Shown here: piece by piece, positions 24,961 to 33,369 of the stretch
Position numbering within the stretch: the first letter of the stretch is position 1
Layout of the letters: each line of letters starts with the position of its first letter
Assembly: GCA_910585045.1 (NCBI GenBank)
Contig: CAJUCD010000011.1
Coordinates: 1 to 49,037 of the forward strand
Reading direction: 5' to 3'
Origin: an uncultured Bacilli bacterium
GTDB lineage: Bacteria > Bacillota_I > Bacilli_A > RF39 > UBA660
Length of the DNA stretch: 49,037 nucleotides
The notes under the pieces: generated by a model
What the model was told of the DNA's origin: nothing
What the model saw: the letters and a program-made list of their open reading frames with translations, nothing else
The model's database searches: none
Program-made: the position numbers and the translations under genes

Positions 24961-27900
24961 TTATTTTTTCTTAGAAATATAAAGTATCATTCCTACTATA
25001 AATACACCTGTTAATGCAATAACTATAGGTACAACAACATTATTTTCTTCTTTTACAACTGGTATTTTTATATCTGGTTGTACTATCTCTAATTCTTTAT
25101 ATGATACTACATACTTTCCTAGTTTATTTGTAAGAATCTCTATATTATCTCCATTTCGTTCATAATCTATAAGTTTAATATTATTATCATCTGTTATTTC
25201 ATATACCCCTAAAAATCTTTTTGTCTTTTTTAAAGCTATACTAATTTTCATAGGGCTTTGTGATGTAATATCTAACCTTGATGCATTTTGATCTAAAATA
25301 TGTATATCATAATATTCACTATCTTTACCAAACTTACCTCTTAATTCACTTGATAATTCAAAATCAGGAGCAATAACACTATATCCATCTTGCATTATAT
25401 TTTTTGGAATCTCAACTAATACATTTCTTATATTATATTTTTCATATTCCTTATTAATTGGATTAGTTACATCACCATTATTATCTGGATTATTATCACT
25501 ATTTCCTGGATTACTTGGTTTATTATTGCCACCTGTACTTCCTGAATTACCTGGATTATTAGGATTGCTAGGTTTATTTGAATTACCAGGATCAGATGGA
25601 TTACTTGGACCTGTTGGCTTGTCTGGTTTATTTGAATCATCTGGGTTTACTGGATTACTCGGATCAGATGGGTTACCAGGATTAGAAGGATCACTTGGCT
25701 CTGATGGATTATCTGGATTTACTGGATTATCAGGATCAGTTGGTTTTTCATCTGTTCCATCGTTATCATCCTCAAAATCTTTTATAACTGCAGTTAATTT
25801 TCCAACATTACCAGCCTTATCATAAAATATTATTTCATAAGTTCCATTTTTAGTAAATTCATATACTCCAATACCTTCTTTAAAAGTTATTTCTTCACTT
25901 GGATTTACTACTCTAACTATAACTTTATCATCAATTTTTTCATATTTTAATTCAGCTGTTGGAGCCACTTTATCTATACAATCGACTCTAGCAGTAATTT
26001 GACCTGTATTACCAGCTAAATCTCTAAATTCAAAAATAAATTCACCATTTTCTTTAAATGCATAAGTTCTACTACCATTATTATTTGTAACTATAGCTTC
26101 TTCATCAAAATCTATTGTTACTATTACATCTTGATTAGTTAATGTATCTTTACTATATGATAAAGTTGCTTTTGGAGCTTCATGATCTATCCAATCTACT
26201 TTAGCTGTTGCTGTACCTCTGTTTCCAGCAGTATCCACAAACTCAAATGTAAATTCACCATTTGAAAGAAATTCATAAGTAAATGGATTTATATTTGTAA
26301 CATAATTTCCATCATCATCCCAAACATCACCATTCTCATCTGCTTTTAAGCCAGGAATCATAATTCCATCAACATTATAAATATTTCCCTCTTCATCAAC
26401 AGTAAAAATACCATTATTTGTTACAGTAACTTTTTCATTTGGTTTCAATTTAGCAATTACAGAGCCATTAGTTGGTGAATTAGGAGTAAATTCAAATGTT
26501 GCAGTTGGTGCAGTTTTATCAATCCAATCTACTTTAGCTACTGATGAACCCTCCAAACCTGTTTCTTTATCTACAAATCTAAATGTAAATTCACCATTTT
26601 CTGTAAAGGTATGAGTATCTCCACCTTCACTTAATATTTCAAAGTTAGCTGAGCTTACATTTAGAAGTCTTGCTACTACACTACCATTAGTTGGTTCCGT
26701 AGTACTATACCCTACTCCGGCAGTTGGTCTTAAATTTTTTGTTAAGTCTTGGAAAATATTAAATGCTCTAGCTGCAAACCAATTTCCGTTAGTCCTATCT
26801 GCAACTATCTTAATATATTGTACTTCTTTTGGATTATCTACTTCAAATTTTTGAGTCAATTTGACAGCTTCCTCGTTAGTATTAGCTTGTGAAGAATAAG
26901 TTATACCTCTCCGTTGAGATAATATCTCCCAATTTTCTCCATCCATACTACCCCACACAGTTCCATCGTTTATTCTGCCATTTCCACCACCTGCAGGAAC
27001 ATATTCCACTGCTGAAACAAATCTCGGCTTATCCAATTTTATTGTTATAAATCTCTCTGTATCGCTTCCATTCCATGCGCTATGCCATCTAGTATTATAA
27101 TTTCCATCAATTGCATAAAGAGCCGCTCCTCCATTACTTGTTGCTTCTGTAGATACATCTTCTATAGTTAAGTGTGATACAGATACATATTTTCTAGTAT
27201 CAGGTTGATTATCTGGAGTAAAAGTATAAGTTACTGATTCAGTTGCCAATTGCGTTCCAGTTGATCCTCTTCTAACATATAAAGTTTTATTTCCAGTATT
27301 ATCTGGTGAAGATATTCTATATGATGTCCAAGGATCACTTTCACTATCACGCCATTCATAAGTTAAATCTATACCTATAACTCTATTTTCTAAATCATTA
27401 GCAAATAAATTATTATTTAAAACTCCTTCTGTTATATCTATAGTATATCTATAATCAGTTAACCCCATAAATTTAAAAATTATGTCATTTTCAGCAGTAA
27501 TTTTTGCTATTTCTTCCTTTGTTAGCTCAAATATATCATCATTTAAAAATTCTGTAAAAGTTGCTCCTCCATCTAAACTATATGCCCAAGCAAATTGATA
27601 TATTGGATTTCTAACAATTTTACCCGCATTTTCGCCATCAAATGAGAATGACATAGGATCAGGTTGAGCTTTGTTTAATAATTGTCTTGCATGAGTTCTA
27701 ACAGCATCTACTTGAATTGTTTCATTTGATGTTGCAGCAGATGCTTTTTCTAATGCATCTTTTTCTAGTCTATCTATATGCAATTTTTCACTACCATCTA
27801 AATAAGGTCTTATAACTTTTAGTAAGTCAAACATTGCAACTGGATGATAAGTATAAGCTTCAATTATTTTATTTGCTAAATTATACCAGTCAGTAGAAGT

Positions 27901-29814
27901 TATTGTTCCACCTTCATTATTAACACTCATCTTCTTATAAATATTTATTATATAATCATAAGAATCTAAATTTATATTATTAACTTCCAAAGATTTAAAA
28001 TATGTTTCTAATTTTTTATTATCATCTGTAAAAGAATTAGCTGTTAAATTTAAATATAATGATTTTTGATAATCTTCATATCTATTTAAGTTAGCTTGTC
28101 CTAAATATAAATACCCAGTACTTGATGCTACTTTAGAACCACTAATATGTTTATCTGTAAAATATTTATTATTCCAGTTAAATATATAACGGAAAGGATT
28201 TCCTCCACCCCAAGTACTTCCAGCGCCACTCCAGTTACCATATCTTGGTGACCAATAACCATTGCCATTAGCATCTTCATAATATTGAATATATAATTCA
28301 TGCCCTACTTGATAAGCTCCTGTTGCTGGAACTCCATTAACACGATACATACTTTGTCCAACACGAGAAGCATTCCAACATATACCACCATTAGCGAAAA
28401 CCATCCAATATCTTGGTATTTTTTTACCATTTATTAAACCATAAGGAACATTATATTTACTTAAATAAAATTGTTGATCATATTTTTCTCTATTTTCTTC
28501 AGCATAATACTTATCTTGAGTATATACTGGAGATACATAACCTATCATATAAAAACTTACACTTTTCTTTTCGTAAGTAAAGCCATTAAGCCATACAAGA
28601 TCGCCATTACTTGTTCCATCTTGCATTACCATGCGCATTAATTCTACATGATAATCTTTAAACCAATTATTATCAACAAATTCACCTTGCATATCATTAT
28701 TCTTAACTATTTTTAATTTATTATTGTCAAATAAATTTTTCATTATTTCAAAACGTTCTAAATAATCATATGTAGGAGATGGAAAGCTAAATTCAAGTGG
28801 TGATATAATTTTATCAGTAGAATATCCTGCTGCTAAAGCTATCATCATTTTTTCATAAACATAACCATTGCTGGAATTTAATTCATTTTTGTATTTCTGA
28901 TAAATATCAAAAATAACAGTTAAAAATTTTGTAGAATTTGAAATTTCACCAACTTCAATAACCTCTTCAATAATTCTATTATCACTAAGCATCCAATCAA
29001 ATAACTCTACCATATCAGTGCTTAATTCTGCTTTATTTTGAATATTCCAAAAGCCTAATTTATTTACAAATTCTCTTTCTAATATTAATCTATAATTATT
29101 GCTATAATTATATTCTGCATCATGCTCTCTTAATATCTCATCATAATAATCAACAGGATGAAGTTTATCATAATATACACCATCATTAATATAATCCTTC
29201 GTTACTAATTTAGCACCAGCTATATTTCCATGATCAGAAGTATTGGCTCCAGCAGGATCAACATAAATTTTTAAATACTTATAACCTTCAATATTTAAAT
29301 CAACATCAACAGCTGGAGTTGTATTGGTTAAAGTATCTGTCTTTAATAATGATGTCCAAGTTGTCCTATCATTAGAAACAAAAATTTCAAACCATATTGA
29401 ACCTGTTGTTTTAGAAGCTTCAAGACCTAATTTAGCTGTAAATCTAGTATAATCAGTTGAAAAAGCAGATATATCATATACAACTTGACCTTTAGCATGA
29501 ATACTTATACCCTTATTGTAAACTCGTTTTTCATCATCAACAATTACACTTATACTTCCACCGTCTTGATTTTTATCTATCTGAATTTCATGACCAGACC
29601 AACCATTATATGACAAACCACCTTCTGTAATAAAATTCAAATCAGATAAATAGACAAATTCTCTACTTTCATTTGTTTTAACAGCAATAGTTTCTAAGGA
29701 TAAACTAGTACTAGAACTAGAACTTAAAAAAACTAATAAAATAAATATACAAAGAGCACAAATCGTAATGTTAATTATTTTTTTATTTTTTTTCAAACTA
29801 CCCATAAATTTCAT
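24961..29814 (-). CDS. Giant surface protein with transglutaminase-like core, NPCBM and F5/8-C modules
   Basis: A 1617-residue exported, membrane-anchored protein. In order: signal/anchor helix (13-30), NPCBM-type carbohydrate module (about 50-208, with KGISIHAKG), a helical region, a transglutaminase-like core with GGICWNAS (C479), RVNGVPATG and GHELY (H505), ending near SPRYGNW (522-528); a helical stretch (550-720); an F5/8-type-C/CBM32 module (about 874-1025); four Ig-like repeats with (V/C)D(W/C)ID spacers (1030-1347); a Pro/Asn/Ser/Asp linker (1350-1455); a beta domain; and a C-terminal helix (1592-1614) before KKK. There is no LPxTG. The catalytic Asp of the triad is not clear. A promoter with a palindrome in its spacer lies upstream. 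It may process or crosslink host or cell-wall glycoproteins (inference). Confidence 0.8.
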   Translation of the reverse strand: MKFMGSLKKNKKIINITICALCIFILLVFLSSSSSTSLSLETIAVKTNESREFVYLSDLNFITEGGLSYNGWSGHEIQIDKNQDGGSISVIVDDEKRVYNKGISIHAKGQVVYDISAFSTDYTRFTAKLGLEASKTTGSIWFEIFVSNDRTTWTSLLKTDTLTNTTPAVDVDLNIEGYKYLKIYVDPAGANTSDHGNIAGAKLVTKDYINDGVYYDKLHPVDYYDEILREHDAEYNYSNNYRLILEREFVNKLGFWNIQNKAELSTDMVELFDWMLSDNRIIEEVIEVGEISNSTKFLTVIFDIYQKYKNELNSSNGYVYEKMMIALAAGYSTDKIISPLEFSFPSPTYDYLERFEIMKNLFDNNKLKIVKNNDMQGEFVDNNWFKDYHVELMRMVMQDGTSNGDLVWLNGFTYEKKSVSFYMIGYVSPVYTQDKYYAEENREKYDQQFYLSKYNVPYGLINGKKIPRYWMVFANGGICWNASRVGQSMYRVNGVPATGAYQVGHELYIQYYEDANGNGYWSPRYGNWSGAGSTWGGGNPFRYIFNWNNKYFTDKHISGSKVASSTGYLYLGQANLNRYEDYQKSLYLNLTANSFTDDNKKLETYFKSLEVNNINLDSYDYIINIYKKMSVNNEGGTITSTDWYNLANKIIEAYTYHPVAMFDLLKVIRPYLDGSEKLHIDRLEKDALEKASAATSNETIQVDAVRTHARQLLNKAQPDPMSFSFDGENAGKIVRNPIYQFAWAYSLDGGATFTEFLNDDIFELTKEEIAKITAENDIIFKFMGLTDYRYTIDITEGVLNNNLFANDLENRVIGIDLTYEWRDSESDPWTSYRISSPDNTGNKTLYVRRGSTGTQLATESVTYTFTPDNQPDTRKYVSVSHLTIEDVSTEATSNGGAALYAIDGNYNTRWHSAWNGSDTERFITIKLDKPRFVSAVEYVPAGGGNGRINDGTVWGSMDGENWEILSQRRGITYSSQANTNEEAVKLTQKFEVDNPKEVQYIKIVADRTNGNWFAARAFNIFQDLTKNLRPTAGVGYSTTEPTNGSVVARLLNVSSANFEILSEGGDTHTFTENGEFTFRFVDKETGLEGSSVAKVDWIDKTAPTATFEFTPNSPTNGSVIAKLKPNEKVTVTNNGIFTVDEEGNIYNVDGIMIPGLKADENGDVWDDDGNYVTNINPFTYEFLSNGEFTFEFVDTAGNRGTATAKVDWIDHEAPKATLSYSKDTLTNQDVIVTIDFDEEAIVTNNNGSRTYAFKENGEFIFEFRDLAGNTGQITARVDCIDKVAPTAELKYEKIDDKVIVRVVNPSEEITFKEGIGVYEFTKNGTYEIIFYDKAGNVGKLTAVIKDFEDDNDGTDEKPTDPDNPVNPDNPSEPSDPSNPGNPSDPSNPVNPDDSNKPDKPTGPSNPSDPGNSNKPSNPNNPGNSGSTGGNNKPSNPGNSDNNPDNNGDVTNPINKEYEKYNIRNVLVEIPKNIMQDGYSVIAPDFELSSELRGKFGKDSEYYDIHILDQNASRLDITSQSPMKISIALKKTKRFLGVYEITDDNNIKLIDYERNGDNIEILTNKLGKYVVSYKELEIVQPDIKIPVVKEENNVVVPIVIALTGVFIVGMILYISKKK
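25450..25767 (-). repeat. Low-complexity Pro/Asn/Asp/Ser/Gly linker repeats
   Basis: These bases encode residues about 1350-1455 of the surface protein, made of short imperfect units such as DPSNPG, NPDNPS and NPSDPG. The DNA is a degenerate tandem repeat of about 9-18 bases, prone to length change. It probably forms an extended stalk across the cell wall. Confidence 0.85.
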
Positions 29815-29854
29815 AAAAAACTAAACTCCTTCTTAAACACATCTTATTATAATT

Positions 29855-29883
29855 ATTATATCCCAACATTGCATGCAAATCAA
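29855..29883 (-). promoter_or_regulatory. Promoter of the surface protein with palindrome in the spacer
   Basis: On the minus strand, TTGATT (29878-29883), 17 bases and TATAAT (29855-29860). The spacer holds the perfect palindrome TTGCATGCAA (29869-29878), which touches the -35 box, a good position for a repressor site. The ATG is 41 bases from the -10. Confidence 0.65.
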
Positions 29884-29898
29884 TATATTATAATAAAG

Positions 29899-31131
29899 CT
29901 ATCTAAAATATTTAATAAGTTCCATATATCCTAAAGCCCTAGATTGTACTTTATTTAAACATTCATACAATTCTACTAAGGATAATCTATCTAATACTTG
30001 TCTTAAAACATCTTCATTGATATTTCTTGCACTATAAAAAGCTTTAAGTATCATTGAAGCAGAATTATAAACTGCTACTAAATCATCTATAACAGCCTTT
30101 TTAGTTGAATCTAATAAACAATCCAAACTAATTTCTACACTTTCAAAATATCGCCAAAAAGAAATATCTTCCAAAGCTTTAGATTTATCAGAATACTTAG
30201 TAGCCACTCTTACTGCTTCTTCATGTATAAGTCTTAAAATATGCGAAAGATTTTTTAATTCCACACTAGATTCCCAATCAATTTCAGGAGATAAGGTAAA
30301 ATTCGCAAAATCTATACCATTTTTTCCATATAAAGGAGAAATATCTCGCTCAAATCTTAACCTTATTTTTTCCACAACATCACTAACTAAATTTCTATAA
30401 CGATTCTCTAAATAAGACTTATCTTCTAAAAATAAAGTAACACTATGTGAGAAAGGAATTACAAGACCATTATTTCCTATAAAACTAATAAGTTTTATAT
30501 TATCTTTACAAGTTAAATAAGGATGCGCTGCAATATCATAACCTAATAATCTTTCATCTCCACTAACTAACAAAGCACTATTTGAATAAGAATCATCACT
30601 AAACATTGCATTGCCAGTTAAAATAGTACTATTAAAATTTTGAAGACCTTCATTATCTCTAAAACTAGATTTTACTGGACCAGTTATTCGATACTCTAAT
30701 TCTTCACCCATAAACTTAATAAAATCTGGATTTATATGCAAATCTCCTCTAAATTCTTTCGAAACTTCTAATTTTCTTGCTTTTTCTATAATTCTTGTAT
30801 ATCTAATATAATTTTGAGCAGTCAATCCACATTTATAACCCATTAATAAAAACATCTCTAAAATTGCGAATAAAGGTAATTTTAATTTTGAAAAAGAGTT
30901 AAATTCCCAACTAAATATATCCCGAGCTATATCAGGATAAGTTTGATAAACTGCTTCAATTCTTGCTAAGACATCTAAAGCTATATCTAAAACTTTATCC
31001 CCTTCTTTAGCTTCTCTTTTAGAATTAACTATTCCAAATATTTTCATAGCCTCATTTAAAGATACATATATAAATTCCTCAATTTTTGCTCTAACATCCA
31101 TTATGTTACTATAATCTATATTTTTAGCCAT
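29899..31131 (-). CDS. Unknown 410-residue protein
   Basis: I do not recognise this protein. It has 410 residues, no signal peptide and no clear transmembrane helix. A helical N-terminal half (SLNEAMKIFGIVN, DVLARIEAVYQTYPDIARDIF) is followed by a mixed centre with VKSSFRDNEGLQNFNSTILTG and GYDIAAHPYLTC, then a helical C-terminus. No nucleotide-binding or catalytic signature is visible. The start is the ATG with GGAGG six bases before it. It lies between the CotD-like gene and the giant surface protein gene, each with its own signals, so no operon partner is evident. Its position beside a coat gene does not prove a sporulation role. Confidence 0.55.
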   Translation of the reverse strand: MAKNIDYSNIMDVRAKIEEFIYVSLNEAMKIFGIVNSKREAKEGDKVLDIALDVLARIEAVYQTYPDIARDIFSWEFNSFSKLKLPLFAILEMFLLMGYKCGLTAQNYIRYTRIIEKARKLEVSKEFRGDLHINPDFIKFMGEELEYRITGPVKSSFRDNEGLQNFNSTILTGNAMFSDDSYSNSALLVSGDERLLGYDIAAHPYLTCKDNIKLISFIGNNGLVIPFSHSVTLFLEDKSYLENRYRNLVSDVVEKIRLRFERDISPLYGKNGIDFANFTLSPEIDWESSVELKNLSHILRLIHEEAVRVATKYSDKSKALEDISFWRYFESVEISLDCLLDSTKKAVIDDLVAVYNSASMILKAFYSARNINEDVLRQVLDRLSLVELYECLNKVQSRALGYMELIKYFR

Positions 31132-31182
31132 AATAGTCCTCCAAATTTTGCTTGTATTGTATCACTTATTTCTTAATTAATC

Positions 31183-31214
31183 AACAAAAAAAGAAGCTTA
31201 GCAGCATCTTCTTT
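31183..31214 (-). terminator. Terminator of the CotD-like gene
   Basis: The stem AAAGAAG/CTTCTTT (31190-31196 with 31208-31214) is followed by a T-run on the minus strand. It overlaps the last codons of the coat gene. Confidence 0.65.
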
Positions 31215-31554
31215 CGTATACATTTTGAACTTCATTTTCTTCGCAACAAGAATATGTAGGTGTATAAGTATGACGATATACATGATGATTAATAATTCTT
31301 GTATTGCATGGCATAATATGTGGAACTTCATGGCAAATATATCTATGACAAACTGTTTCACGTGGACACTCATAAACAGGCGGACAAACAACTCCAGGCA
31401 TAGATTCTCCCATCATTTCCATTGGTCTATTAGAGCAACATCCCATATTCATATTATCCATTTGCGGACAACAATTATCTCCACTAGATATTTGAGCATT
31501 AAAATACCCTTCTGCTTGCATAGCTTCAAAATCACGATTATTATTTATTTTCAA
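31198..31554 (-). CDS. cotD: CotD-family spore coat protein
   Basis: A 118-residue Cys- and His-rich protein of the CotD spore-coat type. The C-terminal two thirds has the pattern VCPPVYECPRE, then HRYICHEVPHIMPCNTRI, then NHHVYRHTYTP, ending in double cysteines. These give many crosslinkable and metal-binding residues, as in the inner coat. The N-terminal third is Asn/Met-rich with CC pairs. The start is TTG at 31554; the ribosome site AAAGGA sits in the loop of a hairpin (31558-31582). A SigE/SigK-like -10 (CATAAAATA at 31579-31587) overlaps that hairpin. The family call rests on composition and motif order. Confidence 0.7.
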   Translation of the reverse strand: MKINNNRDFEAMQAEGYFNAQISSGDNCCPQMDNMNMGCCSNRPMEMMGESMPGVVCPPVYECPRETVCHRYICHEVPHIMPCNTRIINHHVYRHTYTPTYSCCEENEVQNVYERRCC

Positions 31555-31557
31555 TTT

Positions 31558-31582
31558 AATACACTTTCCTTTCTAGTGTATT
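31558..31582 (-). promoter_or_regulatory. Hairpin presenting the CotD Shine-Dalgarno in its loop
   Basis: AATACACT (31575-31582 on the minus strand) and AGTGTATT (31558-31565) are perfect 8-bp arms. The nine-base loop AGAAAGGAA contains the Shine-Dalgarno, and the TTG start follows three bases after the second arm. Spacing from the ribosome site to the start is long if unfolded, and folding shortens it. Confidence 0.5.
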
Positions 31583-31613
31583 TTATGAAAATACCCAATT
31601 TATGCCTAGGTTA

Positions 31614-32003
31614 TTATCCCTGTTTTGTAAAAATAGTATTTAATATACCTAAAAAAACATTTATAAACAAACCATAATACAAAGTACTAACCAAAATTAT
31701 AATTGCTAAAGAAGTCAAAACTTCGCTAGGAATTAAAATAATTAAAAACACTGGAAAAATCAAACCTAAAATTAAATTAACAATAATAATCAAATAAAAA
31801 TATTTTTTGGCATTCATACTTAATTTATTTAAAATAAATCTTATTAAAAAATATAATAATATAGCAATAACACTTAAACTTACAAAATGCAAAACTAATT
31901 TCAAAACCTCATTATGAATTACCAAACTTCCTACTAAAACCATCAAAACTGTATAAAATAAAAATTCAAATATTGCTAAAATAATTGTTAAAAACTTATT
32001 CAT
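31614..32003 (-). CDS. Small integral membrane protein (129 aa)
   Basis: A 129-residue protein with four hydrophobic helices (about 4-27, 33-54, 64-88 and 92-120) and few charged residues. I do not recognise a family and see no catalytic motif. It starts at ATG 32003 with AGAGGTAAG upstream inside the end of ffh, eight bases beyond the ffh stop, so it is co-transcribed and perhaps translationally coupled with it. Membrane protein insertion is the job of the SRP made from ffh, but a functional link is speculation. Confidence 0.65.
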   Translation of the reverse strand: MNKFLTIILAIFEFLFYTVLMVLVGSLVIHNEVLKLVLHFVSLSVIAILLYFLIRFILNKLSMNAKKYFYLIIIVNLILGLIFPVFLIILIPSEVLTSLAIIILVSTLYYGLFINVFLGILNTIFTKQG

Positions 32004-32011
32004 CTTACCTC

Positions 32012-33319
32012 TTAAAATGGCAACTTCATATTCCCATTACTAATTTGCTTCATCATAGACTTCATAGAATCAAATTGCTTTAGTAATCTATTTACTTCTT
32101 CTACATTTCTGCCACTACCATTTGCAATTCGCTGTTTCCTACTTGCTTTAAGTACTTCTGGATGTCTTCTCTCATAAGGAGTCATAGAACTCACAATAGC
32201 TTCTACGTGAGCAATTTGTTTAGGATCAATATTAATATCACCTAAACCCATTTTCCTAGCTCCTGGCAGCATCTTCAAAATATTTTCTAAAGGACCCAAT
32301 TTCTTAATTTGTCTCAAATTTGCCATAAAATCTTCTAAATCATAATTCCCTTTTTTCATTTTACTCATTTGAGCTTTAGCATCATCTTCACTTATAATAT
32401 TTTCTACTTTTTCAGCAATACCTAATATATCTCCCATATCTAAAATACGATTAGCCATTACTTCTGGATAGAACTCTCTAAGCCCATCCATTTTTTCCGA
32501 ATCTCCCACAAATTTTATTGGAATATTAGTTAAGTGTCTTACAGATAAAGCAACACCACCCTTAGTATTACCATCTAACTTAGTTAACACTGTACCAGTT
32601 AAATTTAAAGCCTCATTAAATCCCGTAATAACATTTATAGCATCTTGTCCCATCATTGCATCAATTACAAGCATAGTCTCATCAATTTTAAAATTACTAC
32701 TAATATCTTTTAATTCTTGCATTAAAGCCTCATCAATTTGTAAACGTCCTGCTGTATCTATAATTATATAATCAAGATGTTCACTTCGAGCATACTCTAA
32801 AGCTTCTTTAATTATTAAAACTGGACTAACCTTACCTTTAGTAAATACAGGAATATTAAGACTTTTTCCAACTTCCACTAATTGTTCTATCGCTGCTGGT
32901 CTATAAATATCACATGCTACTAATAAAGGTTTTTTATTATGTTTTTTTCTCAAATAATTAGCTAATTTACCTGCAGTTGTTGTCTTACCACTACCTTGTA
33001 AACCACAAAGCATTAAAATTGTTTCGCCACTATTAACTTTTAATGGAACATAATCTCCTCCTAATAAAGAAACAAGTTCATCTTTAACAAGCTTAATAAA
33101 TAATTCATCTGGTTTAATACTTTTACCAACATCTAACCCTAAAGCTTTTTCTCGAACTTTTGCTACAAATTCTTTTACCACTTGATAGTTAACATCTGCT
33201 TCTAATAAAGCTAATCTTATTTCTCTCATAGCTTCACTAATATTCGCCTCAGTAATAGTCCCCATCCCACGAATATTTTTTATTGCTTGACTTATCCTAT
33301 CTCCCATATATTCAAACAT
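32012..33319 (-). CDS. ffh: Signal recognition particle protein Ffh (SRP54)
   Basis: A 435-residue SRP GTPase that with the 4.5S/6S RNA delivers nascent membrane and secreted proteins to FtsY. The N domain is about 1-85. The G domain has Walker A GLQGSGKTT (about 107-115), DIYRPAA, DTAGR (about 190) and TKLDG. The methionine-rich M domain (about 295-435) ends in MKSMMKQI. Its length is normal. A candidate promoter (33341-33369) lies just upstream. The usual ylxM partner and ftsY are absent here; a small membrane protein gene follows instead. Confidence 0.97.
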   Translation of the reverse strand: MFEYMGDRISQAIKNIRGMGTITEANISEAMREIRLALLEADVNYQVVKEFVAKVREKALGLDVGKSIKPDELFIKLVKDELVSLLGGDYVPLKVNSGETILMLCGLQGSGKTTTAGKLANYLRKKHNKKPLLVACDIYRPAAIEQLVEVGKSLNIPVFTKGKVSPVLIIKEALEYARSEHLDYIIIDTAGRLQIDEALMQELKDISSNFKIDETMLVIDAMMGQDAINVITGFNEALNLTGTVLTKLDGNTKGGVALSVRHLTNIPIKFVGDSEKMDGLREFYPEVMANRILDMGDILGIAEKVENIISEDDAKAQMSKMKKGNYDLEDFMANLRQIKKLGPLENILKMLPGARKMGLGDINIDPKQIAHVEAIVSSMTPYERRHPEVLKASRKQRIANGSGRNVEEVNRLLKQFDSMKSMMKQISNGNMKLPF

Positions 33320-33340
33320 TAATAATCATCTCCATTTCAT

Positions 33341-33369
33341 ATTCTACCATAAAAAAAATACTAGCACAA
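33341..33369 (-). promoter_or_regulatory. Possible ffh promoter
   Basis: On the minus strand, TTGTGC (33364-33369), 17 bases and TAGAAT (33341-33346), directly after the stop of the upstream lipoprotein gene. The -10 has one deviation and the -35 has two. Confidence 0.5.

Noticed and set aside
25450..25767. Tandem repeats that could suggest a CRISPR array
   Set aside because: Units are short, degenerate, in frame and have no unique spacers; they encode a protein linker.
25526..25825. Plus-strand open frame with Gly/Leu/Pro repeats
   Set aside because: It is the complement of the Pro/Asn/Ser linker of the surface protein; its regularity comes from the repeat and it has no ribosome site.
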